DNA of 64,000 bases from JAICMB01 sp963838885 (GCA_963838885.1 CAWITB010000004.1:1-64000), one strand, 5' to 3'. Shown: positions 26,125 through 35,128, numbered from the stretch's first letter. Program-made: numbers and translations. Notes: generated by a model from the sequence alone, not told the origin.

Positions 26125-26841
26125 CTAGTCCAGCATTCTACGCAGGCGAAGGGCATCCAGCGCCGCATACCCCGCCTGGTCGTTATCGAAATAGACATAG
26201 ACCGCTTCGAGGGCGTTCCACGACCGGATGCGATCGGCCCAAGCCCTCAAATCGCCGTCGCTGTAGCTGCCCTGGTACCTGTTCCCAGGCCCGTGGAGCC
26301 GCAGGTAGGCGAAGTTTGCCGTAATCTCGAGCGGCGCTTCGAAGCCCGCCAGGTGATAAATGCAATAGGCCGCGTTCGAGCGCCGTAGAGCCTCGTAGAC
26401 GCGCGGCTGGTTCCATGTAGGATTCCGGAATTCAAAAGAATAGTGGTGATAACGCGGCAGGATTCTTAAGAATTCTTCGAGCCGGCTCACATTAACTTGC
26501 CACTGCGGCGGAAGTTGGAACAGGATCGGACCGAGTTTGTCCTCCAATATCCCGGTCCGCTCGAGCAGCCGGTCGAGGGCCGCCCCGGCATCGCCTAATT
26601 TCTTGTTGTGAGTGATGAACCGGCTGGCCTTCACCGCAAAGAGGAAGCCGGGGGGCGCAGCCTCCCGCCAAGCCGCGAAGGCCTCAGCGGACGGCAGTCT
26701 GTAAAAGCTGTTGTTGAGCTCAACCGTATCGAAACGCTCGCGATAGAACTCCAGCATCTTCGACGCGGGCAGCTTGGGAGGGTAAAACGGTCCTACCCAA
26801 TGCTTGTAATGCCACCCCGACGTTCCGATCCGAATCTCCAT
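26125..26841 (-). CDS. DUF72 (YecE-like) protein
   Basis: A 238-residue TIM-barrel protein of the DUF72 family. It starts MEIRIGTSGWHYKHWVGPFY, and the conserved VELNNSFYRLP, FLFAVKASRFITHNKKL and LGPILFQLPP motifs are all present, ending with YVYFDNDQAGYAALDA. The biochemical role is unknown; links to nucleotide or Fe-S chemistry are only suggestive. I chose the ATG at 26841, since the next upstream start (26898) lies inside the kinase gene. It begins 16 bases after that gene, so it ends a sigma-kinase-DUF72 operon. Confidence 0.85.
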   Translation of the reverse strand: MEIRIGTSGWHYKHWVGPFYPPKLPASKMLEFYRERFDTVELNNSFYRLPSAEAFAAWREAAPPGFLFAVKASRFITHNKKLGDAGAALDRLLERTGILEDKLGPILFQLPPQWQVNVSRLEEFLRILPRYHHYSFEFRNPTWNQPRVYEALRRSNAAYCIYHLAGFEAPLEITANFAYLRLHGPGNRYQGSYSDGDLRAWADRIRSWNALEAVYVYFDNDQAGYAALDALRLRRMLD

Positions 26842-26857
26842 GGCGATAGGGCAGAGC

Positions 26858-27988
26858 TCAACCAAGCGGCACGGCGGCGATGGCCTCCGCCATCTCACGC
26901 GCCGTCTGGAAGCGCCTCTCGCGATTCTTTTCGAGCGCCCTGAAGATCACTCGCGAGAGCTCTCGCGGCATCTCCGGACGAAGGTCCTCGACGGCCGGCG
27001 GCGTACGCTTCATGATGGAATCGAGCGCTTGACCGATATAGCGGCCCTCGAACGTGCGGCGGCCCGTGGCCATTTCAAACAATACCGCGCCAAACGAAAA
27101 AATATCGGTGCGGGCGTCCACCTTCTCGCCGCGGATCTGCTCCGGCGACATGTACGTCAGGGTTCCGAGCGTCGTGCCGGCGAGCGTCAGTCCGTCGGTG
27201 TTCGATCCGATCTCGGGCGATAGGGCGGCCTTGACCAGCTTGGCGAGACCGAAATCCAGAATTTTCACGCGCCCTTCGCGGGTGACAAAGATATTGGCTG
27301 GTTTGATATCGCGGTGAGCGATGTTCTTCGCGTGCGCAGCCGCAAGTCCCTCCAGCGCCTCGAGGGCGATGCGCCGCAGCGTCGGAAACTCGAAGGCTCG
27401 GCCCGTCTCCGTCTCGACCGGCCGGAACGGAATGACGTCCAGCAGCGCCGTTCCCTCCGCCGGCTTCCTGAAGATGCTCTCGTGCAGCGTCTGACCGCGC
27501 AGCAGCTCCATGGCAATATAGGCATTCCCCTCGGCCTCGCCCAGGCCGTAGAAGGCGCAGATATTGGGGTGGACGAGGGAGGCCGCGATACGAGCTTCGC
27601 GGCGGAAGCGCTCTACCGCCACGCCGTCGGCATTGGCTTGCGCCAGAAACTTGAGCGCGACCTCCCGGCCGGAGCCGGTTTCCTCCGCCCGGTAGACCGC
27701 GCCCATGCCTCCCTTACCGATTTGCTCGTGGATGCGGTAGTTCGCGATCATGCGGCCGCACAGCGAAAGCTCCCGCGGTTCGAAGCCCAGCCCCGTAATG
27801 GTGACGGGCGGCGAGGGCCGGTCGAGAAAGCTGCCCGCCCGATCGTATTCCTGCAGCAGCGACTGCACTTCGGCTCGCATCTCATCATCGCCCGCGCATA
27901 CCCTCGCCAGAAACGACGCGCGCTGCCACGCGGGTCTCTCTTGCGCGGCCTCAAAGAGTTCTTTGACGCGTTCCCAGCGATCCGGCAT
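26858..27988 (-). CDS. Soluble serine/threonine protein kinase (Pkn type)
   Basis: A 376-residue Hanks-type kinase. The domain occupies about 85-375: Gly loop GKGGMGAVY, VALKF lysine, catalytic HRDIKPANI, DFG in KILDFGLAKL, and the GTLTYMSPEQ activation-segment end. An N-terminal 80-residue helical segment (WERVKELFEAAQ) is typical of acidobacterial Pkn proteins. There is no membrane helix or sensor domain, unlike most paralogs, so it must take input in the cytoplasm. Its ATG abuts the stop of the ECF sigma factor gene with no gap. A kinase acting on or with that sigma factor is inferred. Confidence 0.9.
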   Translation of the reverse strand: MPDRWERVKELFEAAQERPAWQRASFLARVCAGDDEMRAEVQSLLQEYDRAGSFLDRPSPPVTITGLGFEPRELSLCGRMIANYRIHEQIGKGGMGAVYRAEETGSGREVALKFLAQANADGVAVERFRREARIAASLVHPNICAFYGLGEAEGNAYIAMELLRGQTLHESIFRKPAEGTALLDVIPFRPVETETGRAFEFPTLRRIALEALEGLAAAHAKNIAHRDIKPANIFVTREGRVKILDFGLAKLVKAALSPEIGSNTDGLTLAGTTLGTLTYMSPEQIRGEKVDARTDIFSFGAVLFEMATGRRTFEGRYIGQALDSIMKRTPPAVEDLRPEMPRELSRVIFRALEKNRERRFQTAREMAEAIAAVPLG

Positions 27989-28570
27989 CTACGGCCGCGG
28001 GTCGTCGGGGTTGTGCAATTCGCGATGCAGCCACGCGCGCGCCACGGCCCAATCGCGCTTCACTGTTTTCGGCGAGATACCGAGGACATCAGCCGTCTGC
28101 TCCACCGTGAGTCCCGCGAAATAGCGCAGCTCGACAATACGGCTTTGCCGCTCGTCGACCTTGGCGAGGCGGTCCAAAGCCTCGTCGAGCGCGATGAGAT
28201 CGTCCGGCTGGCCCTCGGCGGCGAGCACCACGTCTTCGAGTGGAACCTTCTGCTGTAAGCCGCCGCGCTTGGCGGCCTTGTGGGCGCGCGCATGGTCGAT
28301 CAATACCCGGCGCATCACCTGCGCCGCAACGCCGATGAACTGCGCGCGGTTCTCCCAATTGGCTTCGCTTTGGTCGACCAGTTTAAGATACGCTTCGTTG
28401 ACGAGCGCGGTGGCTTGCAGGGTGTGGCCCGGCCGCTCGTTGCGCATGTAGTAAAGCGCGAGGCGGTGGAGCTCGCCGTAGAGCAGCGGCATCAGCGTCG
28501 CGGCGGCGCCGGCGTCGCCGTTGCGGACGCTGGCGATCAGGCGGCTGACGGTCGACGGCGAGGACGACAT
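27989..28570 (-). CDS. ECF RNA polymerase sigma factor (TIGR02999-like)
   Basis: A 193-residue sigma factor. Region 2 contains YGELHRLALYYMRNERPGH, ATALVNEAYLKLV, and QFIGVAAQVMRRVLIDHAR. Region 4 has IVELRYFAGLTVEQTADVLG and ISPKTVKRDWAVARAWL, the promoter -35 recognition helix. This subtype (often annotated TIGR02999) usually lacks an anti-sigma gene and sits beside Ser/Thr kinases, as here. I chose the ATG at 28570 (MSSSPSTVS); an upstream ATG at 28603 adds 11 residues but would leave only 6 bases to the divergent gene. The stop codon touches the kinase start. Confidence 0.9.
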   Translation of the reverse strand: MSSSPSTVSRLIASVRNGDAGAAATLMPLLYGELHRLALYYMRNERPGHTLQATALVNEAYLKLVDQSEANWENRAQFIGVAAQVMRRVLIDHARAHKAAKRGGLQQKVPLEDVVLAAEGQPDDLIALDEALDRLAKVDERQSRIVELRYFAGLTVEQTADVLGISPKTVKRDWAVARAWLHRELHNPDDPRP

Positions 28571-28609
28571 GACTGCTCCCCTCAATTCTAATGCAGCATC
28601 CAATCAATC

Positions 28610-29689
28610 GTGAGGCGACTTCCTTTTGATCTCCGCATCCCCGTGATTCAGGCCCCTATGGGCGGCGCGGGCATCACCACGCCGGAACTGGTGGCCGCGG
28701 TTTCGAAAGCCGGTGGCTTGGGTTCCATGGCGGCCGCCTATCTGGGCCCCGATGTCATCGAGCGGCAAGCGCGGCGCATCCGGGAGCTTACGGACCGCAC
28801 GTTCGCCGTGAATCTCTTCGCTCCCCAGGCGAGGCAGGAGCTTTCTGGCGACATCGAGGCTCAACTGCGGCTGCTGGCCCCTATACACGAGTCGCTCGGC
28901 ATCGCTCCTCCAGTTCTGCCCGAGCGCCCCGGCGTCTCCTTCGGCGAACAGCTCGACGCCGTACTGTCTGTACGGCCGCGCATTGTCAGTTTCACGTTCG
29001 GTATCCTGCCCGCGGATGCGCTCGAACGTTTGCGCGCGCAAGAAACGTACCTTATCGGAACGGCCACGACCGTCGCGGAGGCGAAGATGCTCGAAGAAGC
29101 CGGCGTGGACGCCGTTGTCGCGCAAGGCAGCGAAGCCGGCGCGCACCGCGGAACATTTGCGGCCGACCCTCCGGCGGCGATGGTCGGAACCATGGCGCTC
29201 GTGCCCCAAATCGTGGACTCGGTGCGGCTACCGGTGATCGCCTCGGGCGGCATTATGGACGGCCGCGGGATTATCGCCGCATTGGCGCTGGGAGCCGCGG
29301 CGGTACAGATGGGGACGGCCTTCCTGACCTCGGCCGAATCGGGCGCCGCGGAGGCCTACAAGAGGGCCGTTTTGGAAGCCGCGGACGACGGCACGTCGTT
29401 GACGCGCGCCTATTCGGGCCGCTGGGCGCGCGGTATCCGCACGCATTACATGGAGGCGAGCGAAAGGAGTGGGGCCGTGCCGCTCCCCTATCCGTGGCAA
29501 AATGCGCTCACCGGCCCGATGCGCGCCGCGGCCGCTCGAAAAGGCGAGGGCGAATACCTCTCGTTGTGGGCCGGGCAGGGCGCTCCGCTGGCCCGCCGCA
29601 GCGGCGCCGCGGAACTCATGGCTGCGTTTGAGCGGGAAATGCATGCGGCGTACGCCGAGTTGCGCGCAACGATGGACGCATCGGAATAG
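28610..29689 (+). CDS. Nitronate monooxygenase (2-nitropropane dioxygenase family)
   Basis: A 359-residue FMN-dependent TIM-barrel enzyme that oxidises alkyl nitronates such as propionate-3-nitronate to the aldehyde plus nitrite. IPVIQAPMGG at the N-terminus, then AVSKAGGLGSMAAAYL, FAVNLFAPQ, VVAQGSEAGAHRGT (with the family His), and the FMN phosphate site PVIASGGIMDGRGI followed by GAAAVQMGTAFL. It is complete and in good frame. It diverges from the sigma-factor gene with only about 40 bases between starts, so promoters overlap. A strong terminator lies 119 bases after its stop. Confidence 0.85.
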   Translation: MRRLPFDLRIPVIQAPMGGAGITTPELVAAVSKAGGLGSMAAAYLGPDVIERQARRIRELTDRTFAVNLFAPQARQELSGDIEAQLRLLAPIHESLGIAPPVLPERPGVSFGEQLDAVLSVRPRIVSFTFGILPADALERLRAQETYLIGTATTVAEAKMLEEAGVDAVVAQGSEAGAHRGTFAADPPAAMVGTMALVPQIVDSVRLPVIASGGIMDGRGIIAALALGAAAVQMGTAFLTSAESGAAEAYKRAVLEAADDGTSLTRAYSGRWARGIRTHYMEASERSGAVPLPYPWQNALTGPMRAAAARKGEGEYLSLWAGQGAPLARRSGAAELMAAFEREMHAAYAELRATMDASE

Positions 29690-29807
29690 ATTGCAATCGC
29701 ACCGTTACCTCGCCGGCGGATAGTACCGGTACTTTCGGCCATTGCTCCTCCGAGCGGCTGGCGGTACGCTCATTTGCGGCATATAGCCGTAGCTCCTTTG
29801 TGAAGCG

Positions 29808-29845
29808 GCCCGCTGCCGCACTGGTCAGGGCAGCGGGCTTTTTTT
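29808..29845 (+). terminator. Rho-independent terminator
   Basis: A perfect 10-bp stem, GCCCGCTGCC (29808-29817) with GGCAGCGGGC (29829-29838), an 11-base loop, then seven T. Reads rightward, ending the nitronate monooxygenase transcript. Confidence 0.9.
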
Positions 29846-29849
29846 AGGT

Positions 29850-30098
29850 TTCTGTGACGACGAACGTGAAACGCACGGCTTTTTGGAGCGCGTGCGCTCG
29901 GCCATTCCGGAGGACGAAGCGGCGGAAGATGAACGCACTCTGCTGCGCGCCTAAGACGCCATTATGCGCCACGATTTTGAGGCGTTCGGGGAATGTCTCG
30001 ACGACCGCGCCGAGGTTGACATCCGTGCCGCCGCGCGTACGGAGAAGGACGCCTTCAAAGACGCGAGCGGCCCAAGCGCCCCACGCCGCATAGTATGA
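29850..30098 (+). pseudogene. SnoaL-like small protein with a premature stop
   Basis: One frame reads DDERETHGFLERVRSAIPED, then EAAEDERTLLRA, a TAA at 29952-29954, and continues in the same frame DAIMRHDFEAFGECLDDRAE and VDIRAAA. The composite (LLRA-x-DAIMRHDFEAFGECL) looks like the first helices of a SnoaL/NTF2-like domain, with Tyr turned into a stop. No start codon is seen: the frame runs back into the terminator. Weakly supported; could be a chance frame. Confidence 0.35.
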
Positions 30099-30125
30099 AG
30101 GCGCGCCACCCATGGATTACGCCAG

Positions 30126-31811
30126 TCATGGCGCATCCGCCAGAGTAAGCTGCAGCGATGCCCCGCCACCTTGTCCCACCGTGAACGGAACTCCTTGAGC
30201 GCGGCAATTGTCCAACGCGGCCGCATCGTAAAAATCGCACGGCGGGTTGTCGTACCATGCCACCGCCACATAGGACCCGGGCGCGACCCCGCGGATTTGA
30301 AATGAGCCATTCTGCATTACGTAGCCGGTCCTGTATTGCTGCAGCCGCCCACGCGGCGGATCGGGAATCAGCGTAACGGTCGCTCCCGAGGCCGGAATGC
30401 CGCTCGCCGTCAGCGCCGGTCCGCTCACCGTGCCTCCATCCGTGCTAAGGACAATCTCGATCGGCGCAGGCGGATCGCCTGCTTGCACCTCGAGTCCGTC
30501 GAGCAGGATATCGTAGTTTGCAGCCTTGGCCGATTTGATATAAATATTGTCCGCGGCGTTTACTACATCTACGTCGTACCTCTCGTTCGGGAAAAGGGAA
30601 ACTTTGAGATCGCCGGATCGGGAGGCCTCGGCGCGCGCGACTGCCGCTCCGATCCTACGCGGCTCGAATCGGACCTGGATTCCAGGGATGACGCTCGTGT
30701 CCGCTCCGTCCATCCGGACCGTAACGGGGAATTGCCGCTCCGCCGACGCCACCATCATCACATCGGTCGATCCGTTCCCGGCCGCGAAAACAACCTCGCG
30801 CGCGGTGAGCGCCGCGCCATCGTCCGGCCCCGCGGCTGCCAACAGGTACGGTCCCGGCGCGATGCCGCGAACTTCGAAATCCGTATCGTTCGGATACGAA
30901 ATATCGAAGGGCACCGCGAGGGCCGCGGTTCCATCGGCAGCCAGCGCTTCGAGCGTTACCGCGGGATGCGAAATGGCGCGGCCGCTCAAGCCCCCGATGA
31001 TGCGCCCCCGGATGCGCGCCGTTCTGACAGGGCGCAGTACCATGTCCAGGCCCGTCAGTTCCTGGGCGGCGCCGACCGCCACCGCAACGGCTTCACCGAG
31101 TTTGTACACGGACGGGTAGAATGTAGCGGTATAGCCTTCCTCGGCCGCCTCCTTTCCCGAGGCCTCGAGGTGCGGGCTCATTTCCGCGTTGGGCGGCAGC
31201 GCTCTTTGATATAGCGCCGCGATATAGTACGAGCCGCCGGAAAGACCCGGGACCCGGAACTCCCCGAGATCGTTCGTGCGCGCCTGACCTTCGACGGTAT
31301 AGCCGTGCCGCCCGCGGCTGCGGTATTCCCGATATAACAGCACGGCGACATTCATCGCGGGTTGGCTGTCCTCGAAAGTAATTTTGCCCGAAACCACCGC
31401 CCAGGGCCGCAGACGAAACGTGAAGTCCCCGAGACTCCGGCCCGCATCGATCTCGAGTATTGGCGGCATCCGCGTGGCTCCGATGCGGCCTGAAGTAGCG
31501 GCTACGTAGCCGTCGCACTGCACGCTGACGGAGTATTTTCCGGCGGGAATGCGGGTGATATGGAACCGTCCGTCATCCCCAGTGACATCGGCAATCGGAT
31601 TGCCGGGCTGCCGTGGGCGAAGAATAACGGAGGCTCGTTTCAATGGTTTTTCGTTGACATCGCTCAGTACCACGCCGGAAATCATCCCCGGCATCTTCGA
31701 GGCGGACGAATCCGATTTCCTCTGGGCCGGCGCCGCTGCGAAAGATCCCAGGATCACGGCCGTGATGCACAATGTCCGTGGCACTGACAACATGACGTTC
31801 CCGCCCCGCAT
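30126..31811 (-). CDS. Secreted carboxypeptidase-regulatory-like (Cna-B type) repeat protein
   Basis: A 561-residue exported protein: signal peptide around residues 7-29 (LCITAVILGSFAAAPAQ), then three or more transthyretin-like beta-sandwich modules of the CarboxypepD_reg type. Typical module cores are ISGVVLSDVNEKPLKRASVI with GRFHITRIPAGKYSVSV, the TARIRGRIIGG module ending FEVRGIAPGPYLLAA, and a last one ending FQIRGVAPGSYVAVAWYDNP. This arrangement is very common in Solibacter-like genomes, and no function is known. No TonB barrel or anchor follows. A start at 31793 (MLSVPR) is an alternative. Divergent from hfq. Confidence 0.8.
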   Translation of the reverse strand: MRGGNVMLSVPRTLCITAVILGSFAAAPAQRKSDSSASKMPGMISGVVLSDVNEKPLKRASVILRPRQPGNPIADVTGDDGRFHITRIPAGKYSVSVQCDGYVAATSGRIGATRMPPILEIDAGRSLGDFTFRLRPWAVVSGKITFEDSQPAMNVAVLLYREYRSRGRHGYTVEGQARTNDLGEFRVPGLSGGSYYIAALYQRALPPNAEMSPHLEASGKEAAEEGYTATFYPSVYKLGEAVAVAVGAAQELTGLDMVLRPVRTARIRGRIIGGLSGRAISHPAVTLEALAADGTAALAVPFDISYPNDTDFEVRGIAPGPYLLAAAGPDDGAALTAREVVFAAGNGSTDVMMVASAERQFPVTVRMDGADTSVIPGIQVRFEPRRIGAAVARAEASRSGDLKVSLFPNERYDVDVVNAADNIYIKSAKAANYDILLDGLEVQAGDPPAPIEIVLSTDGGTVSGPALTASGIPASGATVTLIPDPPRGRLQQYRTGYVMQNGSFQIRGVAPGSYVAVAWYDNPPCDFYDAAALDNCRAQGVPFTVGQGGGASLQLTLADAP

Positions 31812-31933
31812 AGCGTTGATTTCAGTGTCCGCTTGGGCTACTCAGGCTGCGCGGCAATCAGCTATGATGACACTAACCGGGCGTCTGGTCTGGAGGAATG
31901 GCAATAAGCCCACAGGGCGATAAGGAAAAAAAT

Positions 31934-32236
31934 ATGGAAAAGCTGGCGCAGAACATACAGGAGGCTTTTCTAAACAATGCGCGGAAAGATAAGATCTTTC
32001 TGACCATTTACTTAATGAGCGGCGTGAAACTTTCGGGACGGATCAAGAGCTTCGATAAGTACTCGGTGGTGCTGGAGACCAACAACCAGGAGCAATTAAT
32101 CTTCAAGCACGCAATTTCGACCGTGGTGGTATCGAAGCCCTTCCATTCGGCTCCGAATCAACAAGCGATTTCGACGGCGGCTCCGGGGCATCACGCTCCA
32201 GGAGTCCCCATACCGGCCGAGCCGGTGGAGGAATAG
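31934..32236 (+). CDS. hfq: RNA chaperone Hfq
   Basis: A 100-residue Sm-like protein that forms a hexameric ring and pairs small RNAs with mRNAs. The Sm1 motif is IFLTIYLMSGVKLSGRIKSF with DKYSVVLE, and the Sm2 motif is IFKHAISTVV (KHAIS is the uridine-binding diagnostic). The N-terminus has the QEAFLN proximal-face helix. A Pro/His-rich tail follows. I chose ATG 31934 because AAGGA sits 7 bases before it; ATG 31898 has GGAGG but only one base of spacing. The hflX gene follows directly, a widely conserved order. Confidence 0.95.
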   Translation: MEKLAQNIQEAFLNNARKDKIFLTIYLMSGVKLSGRIKSFDKYSVVLETNNQEQLIFKHAISTVVVSKPFHSAPNQQAISTAAPGHHAPGVPIPAEPVEE

Positions 32237-32328
32237 GCGGTACGGTAACGACAGCGGCGAGCCGGGAGCGTGCGGTCCTGGTTGGCCTGGAGCTGAAATC
32301 GCGCCCTCGCAAGATTACGGCGAGCGCG

Positions 32329-33543
32329 GTGGAGGCGCCGCCGTTTACGGCGGAGGAGTCTCTCGAAGAACTCAAGACTTTGACGGAGAGCGCCGGGGCG
32401 GTGGTCGAAGGCGGCATCCTGCAAGCGCGCGCCGCGCCCGACGCCGCGACGCTGATCGGCGCGGGGAAGCTCAAAGAGCTGCGGGAGCTGGCGACGGCGG
32501 CGCGCGCCGATGTCGCCGTTTTCGACGCCGATCTGAGCCCCACGCAATTGCGCAATCTGGAACGGGCGCTGGACTGCAAGGTCATCGACCGCACGCAGCT
32601 TATTCTGGACATCTTCGCGCGGCGGGCGCGGACTCGCGAGGGCCAATTACAGGTAGAGCTGGCGCAACTGAATTACCTGCTTCCGCGGTTGAGCGGTCAC
32701 GGCGCGGAGATGTCGCGGCTGGGCGGCGGCATCGGCACTCGTGGCCCGGGGGAAACCAAGCTCGAGACCGACCGGCGGCGCATCCACACACGCATCAAGA
32801 AGCTGAACGACGAGCTGGAGCGCGTGCGCGCGGGGCGGGGGACACAGCGGCGGCAGCGGCAGTCGGTTCCGCTTGCCACCATCGCGCTGGTGGGGTACAC
32901 GAACGCGGGTAAATCGACGCTCTTCAACCGGCTCACCGGCGCGGAGGTTTTGGCGGACGCCAAGATGTTCGCGACGCTCGACCCCACGGTACGCCATATC
33001 GTGCTCCCCTCGAGGCGGACGGCGCTGTTGAGCGACACGGTTGGTTTCATCCGAAATCTGCCGGCGACGCTGGTGAAGGCTTTCCGGGCGACGCTCGAAG
33101 AGGTGGTGGAGGCTTCGCTGCTGCTGCACGTCATCGACGCGTCGGCGCCTCACGCCGCGCAGCAGACGGCCCACGTGACGGGCGTGCTGCACGACATTGG
33201 GGCGGGCGAAACGCGGCAGATTTTCGTGCTCAACAAAATCGATGCGCTGCCGGACGCGGACGTGGGAGCGCTGCGCACGCCCCGGATGACGAGCTCCGTG
33301 GCGGTATCGGGACGCACTGGCGCCGGTGTGGATAAGCTGCTCTCCGAAATAGACCTGCAACTGGCGCTCGACCCCGTTTCGCGCGCTCGCTTCCGCGTAC
33401 CGGCGGCGGCGGGCGGAGCGCTGCACCTGCTGCACGAGCGCGCCAAGGTGTTGTCCAGCCGCTATGACGGCGACCAGTGCGAGATCGAGGCGGAGGCCCC
33501 GGAATCGGTGCGGCGCCATCTCGCGGAATACGCCATCGAATGA
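32329..33543 (+). CDS. hflX: Ribosome-associated GTPase HflX
   Basis: GTPase that splits stalled or hibernating ribosomes. HflX N-domain to about 165 (GGILQARAAPDAATLIGAGK, LDCKVIDRTQLILDIFARRA, GGIGTRGPGETKLETDRR); G domain from about 180 with P-loop GYTNAGKST, the DTVGF G3 motif, the FIRNLP and HVIDAS strands, NKID, and a C-terminal domain. GTG 32329 is the only plain start, but the same frame stays open upstream and encodes ERAVLVGLELKSRP, which is normal HflX N-terminus. The true start is therefore probably upstream, between 32233 and 32270, at an unusual start codon. In operon with hfq. Confidence 0.9.
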   Translation: MEAPPFTAEESLEELKTLTESAGAVVEGGILQARAAPDAATLIGAGKLKELRELATAARADVAVFDADLSPTQLRNLERALDCKVIDRTQLILDIFARRARTREGQLQVELAQLNYLLPRLSGHGAEMSRLGGGIGTRGPGETKLETDRRRIHTRIKKLNDELERVRAGRGTQRRQRQSVPLATIALVGYTNAGKSTLFNRLTGAEVLADAKMFATLDPTVRHIVLPSRRTALLSDTVGFIRNLPATLVKAFRATLEEVVEASLLLHVIDASAPHAAQQTAHVTGVLHDIGAGETRQIFVLNKIDALPDADVGALRTPRMTSSVAVSGRTGAGVDKLLSEIDLQLALDPVSRARFRVPAAAGGALHLLHERAKVLSSRYDGDQCEIEAEAPESVRRHLAEYAIE

Positions 33544-33569
33544 TATTCTGACGTTAGCGCCATGCCGCG

Positions 33570-34232
33570 ATGAACGTCCCGAACGCACTGACATTGCTGC
33601 GCATTTTCTTCGTGCCTCTGCTGGTGGCCGCCCTTGTCCAGCAGAACATGACGGTGCGGCTGTATGGCGACGTGGTCATTACAAACGAATTCGTCGCGTT
33701 GATCATTTTTTTGGCCTGCGCCGGCACGGACTTGCTGGACGGCTATTTGGCGCGTAGATGGGGGCAAGTGACGACGGTTGGCACGCTGCTCGATCCCATC
33801 GCGGACAAGCTGCTGATTTCGGCGGCGCTCATCTCTCTCGTGCAGATCAAATTGGTGCCGGGCTGGATGGTTATTCTCATTGTCGGGCGGGAGTTTGCGG
33901 TATCGGGGCTGCGGAGCATCGCGGCGGCCGAGGGCTACACGATCAAGGCCAGCGAGCTCGGTAAGACAAAGACGATCTTTCAGGTCATCGCGATCTCGGC
34001 GGTGCTGCTGACGATTCACTATCCGCAATTAACGGGGACCGCAATGCTCCTGATGTGGGGGGTGGTGGCGTTCGGGCTGGCGTCGGCGGTGGACTATTTC
34101 CTCAAGTTCTGGCGCAAGGTCGACGTGAGCATCAAGGAACGGCGCCGGCGCGACATGCTGCGAGCGGAGCGGCGGCGCAAGCGGGCCGAGGCGCGCGAAT
34201 CCGCGGCGGCCGGCATAGCGGTGAAGGGTTAG
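33570..34232 (+). CDS. pgsA: CDP-diacylglycerol-glycerol-3-phosphate 3-phosphatidyltransferase
   Basis: A 220-residue integral membrane enzyme making phosphatidylglycerophosphate, the committed step to phosphatidylglycerol. The CDP-alcohol phosphotransferase motif D-x2-DG-x2-AR-x8-G-x3-D-x3-D is complete (DLLDGYLARRWGQ then GTLLDPIAD). Six hydrophobic segments; a basic C-terminal tail (RRRRDMLRAERRRKRAE) faces the cytoplasm. It follows hflX by 26 bases. Its stop codon overlaps the stop of the leftward RodZ-like gene in the tetramer TTAG. Confidence 0.9.
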   Translation: MNVPNALTLLRIFFVPLLVAALVQQNMTVRLYGDVVITNEFVALIIFLACAGTDLLDGYLARRWGQVTTVGTLLDPIADKLLISAALISLVQIKLVPGWMVILIVGREFAVSGLRSIAAAEGYTIKASELGKTKTIFQVIAISAVLLTIHYPQLTGTAMLLMWGVVAFGLASAVDYFLKFWRKVDVSIKERRRRDMLRAERRRKRAEARESAAAGIAVKG

Positions 34233-35061
34233 TCCTGCTCGTCGTCGGGGTTGGGCAGCACGACGCGGAAATTGGCGGGCGTAAAAACGAGCGTGCGAAT
34301 TTGACCCGGCGGGCCAATGGAGCCGACCGGCTTGCCATTAAAGTTAACGTTGATGCCGCCGGCGTTGCCGATTTTTATGCGCGCGGTATCGTGGGCATCA
34401 AAGGTTTTCGTCTGGCCGGGGGTCAGCGTATCGGAGAAGACGTTTTTGCCATCGACGGCGACGGAAATCCAGGTTGTCTCAGTGGCCGCGACCTCGACGG
34501 CGATTTTGTCCGCCGGGTTTAGGGGCGCGGCGGGAGGGGTTGCGGCGCTGCGCTCCACCGCGAGCGCGGGCGCCGCATGCGGTTGAGAGGATTGCGGGGG
34601 CGCCGCGGTCTGGCCAATGGCGCGGCGGCAGTCTGGCCCCCGGGCTGACTCTGTTCGGCGCGCCGCCACAAGGTGTATAGGCCCGAGGCGCCGGCCACGG
34701 CGAATAGCAGCAGGACCACATAGGCGGAGGTGGAGAAATTTGAGGGAGAAGAGCGCTCCGGCAGCGGCCGGGATGCGGTAAGGCTCAGCGGCTGGACCTC
34801 GCGGCCGCCGGACGTGGGAGTCTGCTCGGACGCGAGGATGTCCTCGACATCGTCGGCCAGGGAGGAATCGCCGTTGCCAAGCGCGGCGGCGTACTGGCGC
34901 ACGAAACTCTTGTAGAAGAACCCGCCCGGAACGGCTGTGCGGTCGCCTCGCTCAATGGCCTCCAGGTGTTTCTGGCTGATGCGAGTGCGGGCGGCGACAT
35001 CGTCCAACGTCAGGCCGCGTTGCGTGCGCGCCCGGCGGAGCATGTCGCCAATGGAGTCCAT
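34229..35061 (-). CDS. RodZ-like cell-shape protein, frame-shifted in the middle
   Basis: N-terminal HTH_25 (MDSIGDMLRRARTQRGLTLD, TRISQKHLEAIERGD, FFYKSFVRQYA) as in RodZ, which links MreB to the envelope. A single membrane helix follows (AYVVLLLFAVAGASGLYTLW), then a Pro/Ala-rich stretch. The frame that starts at 35061 is lost near 34600-34630 and would end at 34519 as arginine-rich nonsense. The next frame supplies the expected periplasmic DUF4115 beta domain (KIAVEVAATETTWISVAVDG, GQTKTFDAHDTARIKIGN, NVNFNGKPVGSIG) to 34229. A net one-base loss explains it. ATG 35061 preferred over 35085 by similarity to RodZ starts. Confidence 0.75.
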
Positions 35062-35116
35062 ACGCCGGTCAGCTAGTGGTATCATACACCAGTTCGCGCA
35101 GCCCTTTATCGCCGCT

Positions 35117-35122
35117 TATAAT
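35117..35122 (+). promoter_or_regulatory. TATAAT box 6 bases before a TTG start
   Basis: Perfect TATAAT between the divergent RodZ-like and glycosyltransferase genes. The in-frame TTG at 35129 lies 6 bases after it, so transcription would start at the first codon (leaderless). No Shine-Dalgarno sequence is present. Confidence 0.45.
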
Positions 35123-35128
35123 ATCGGG

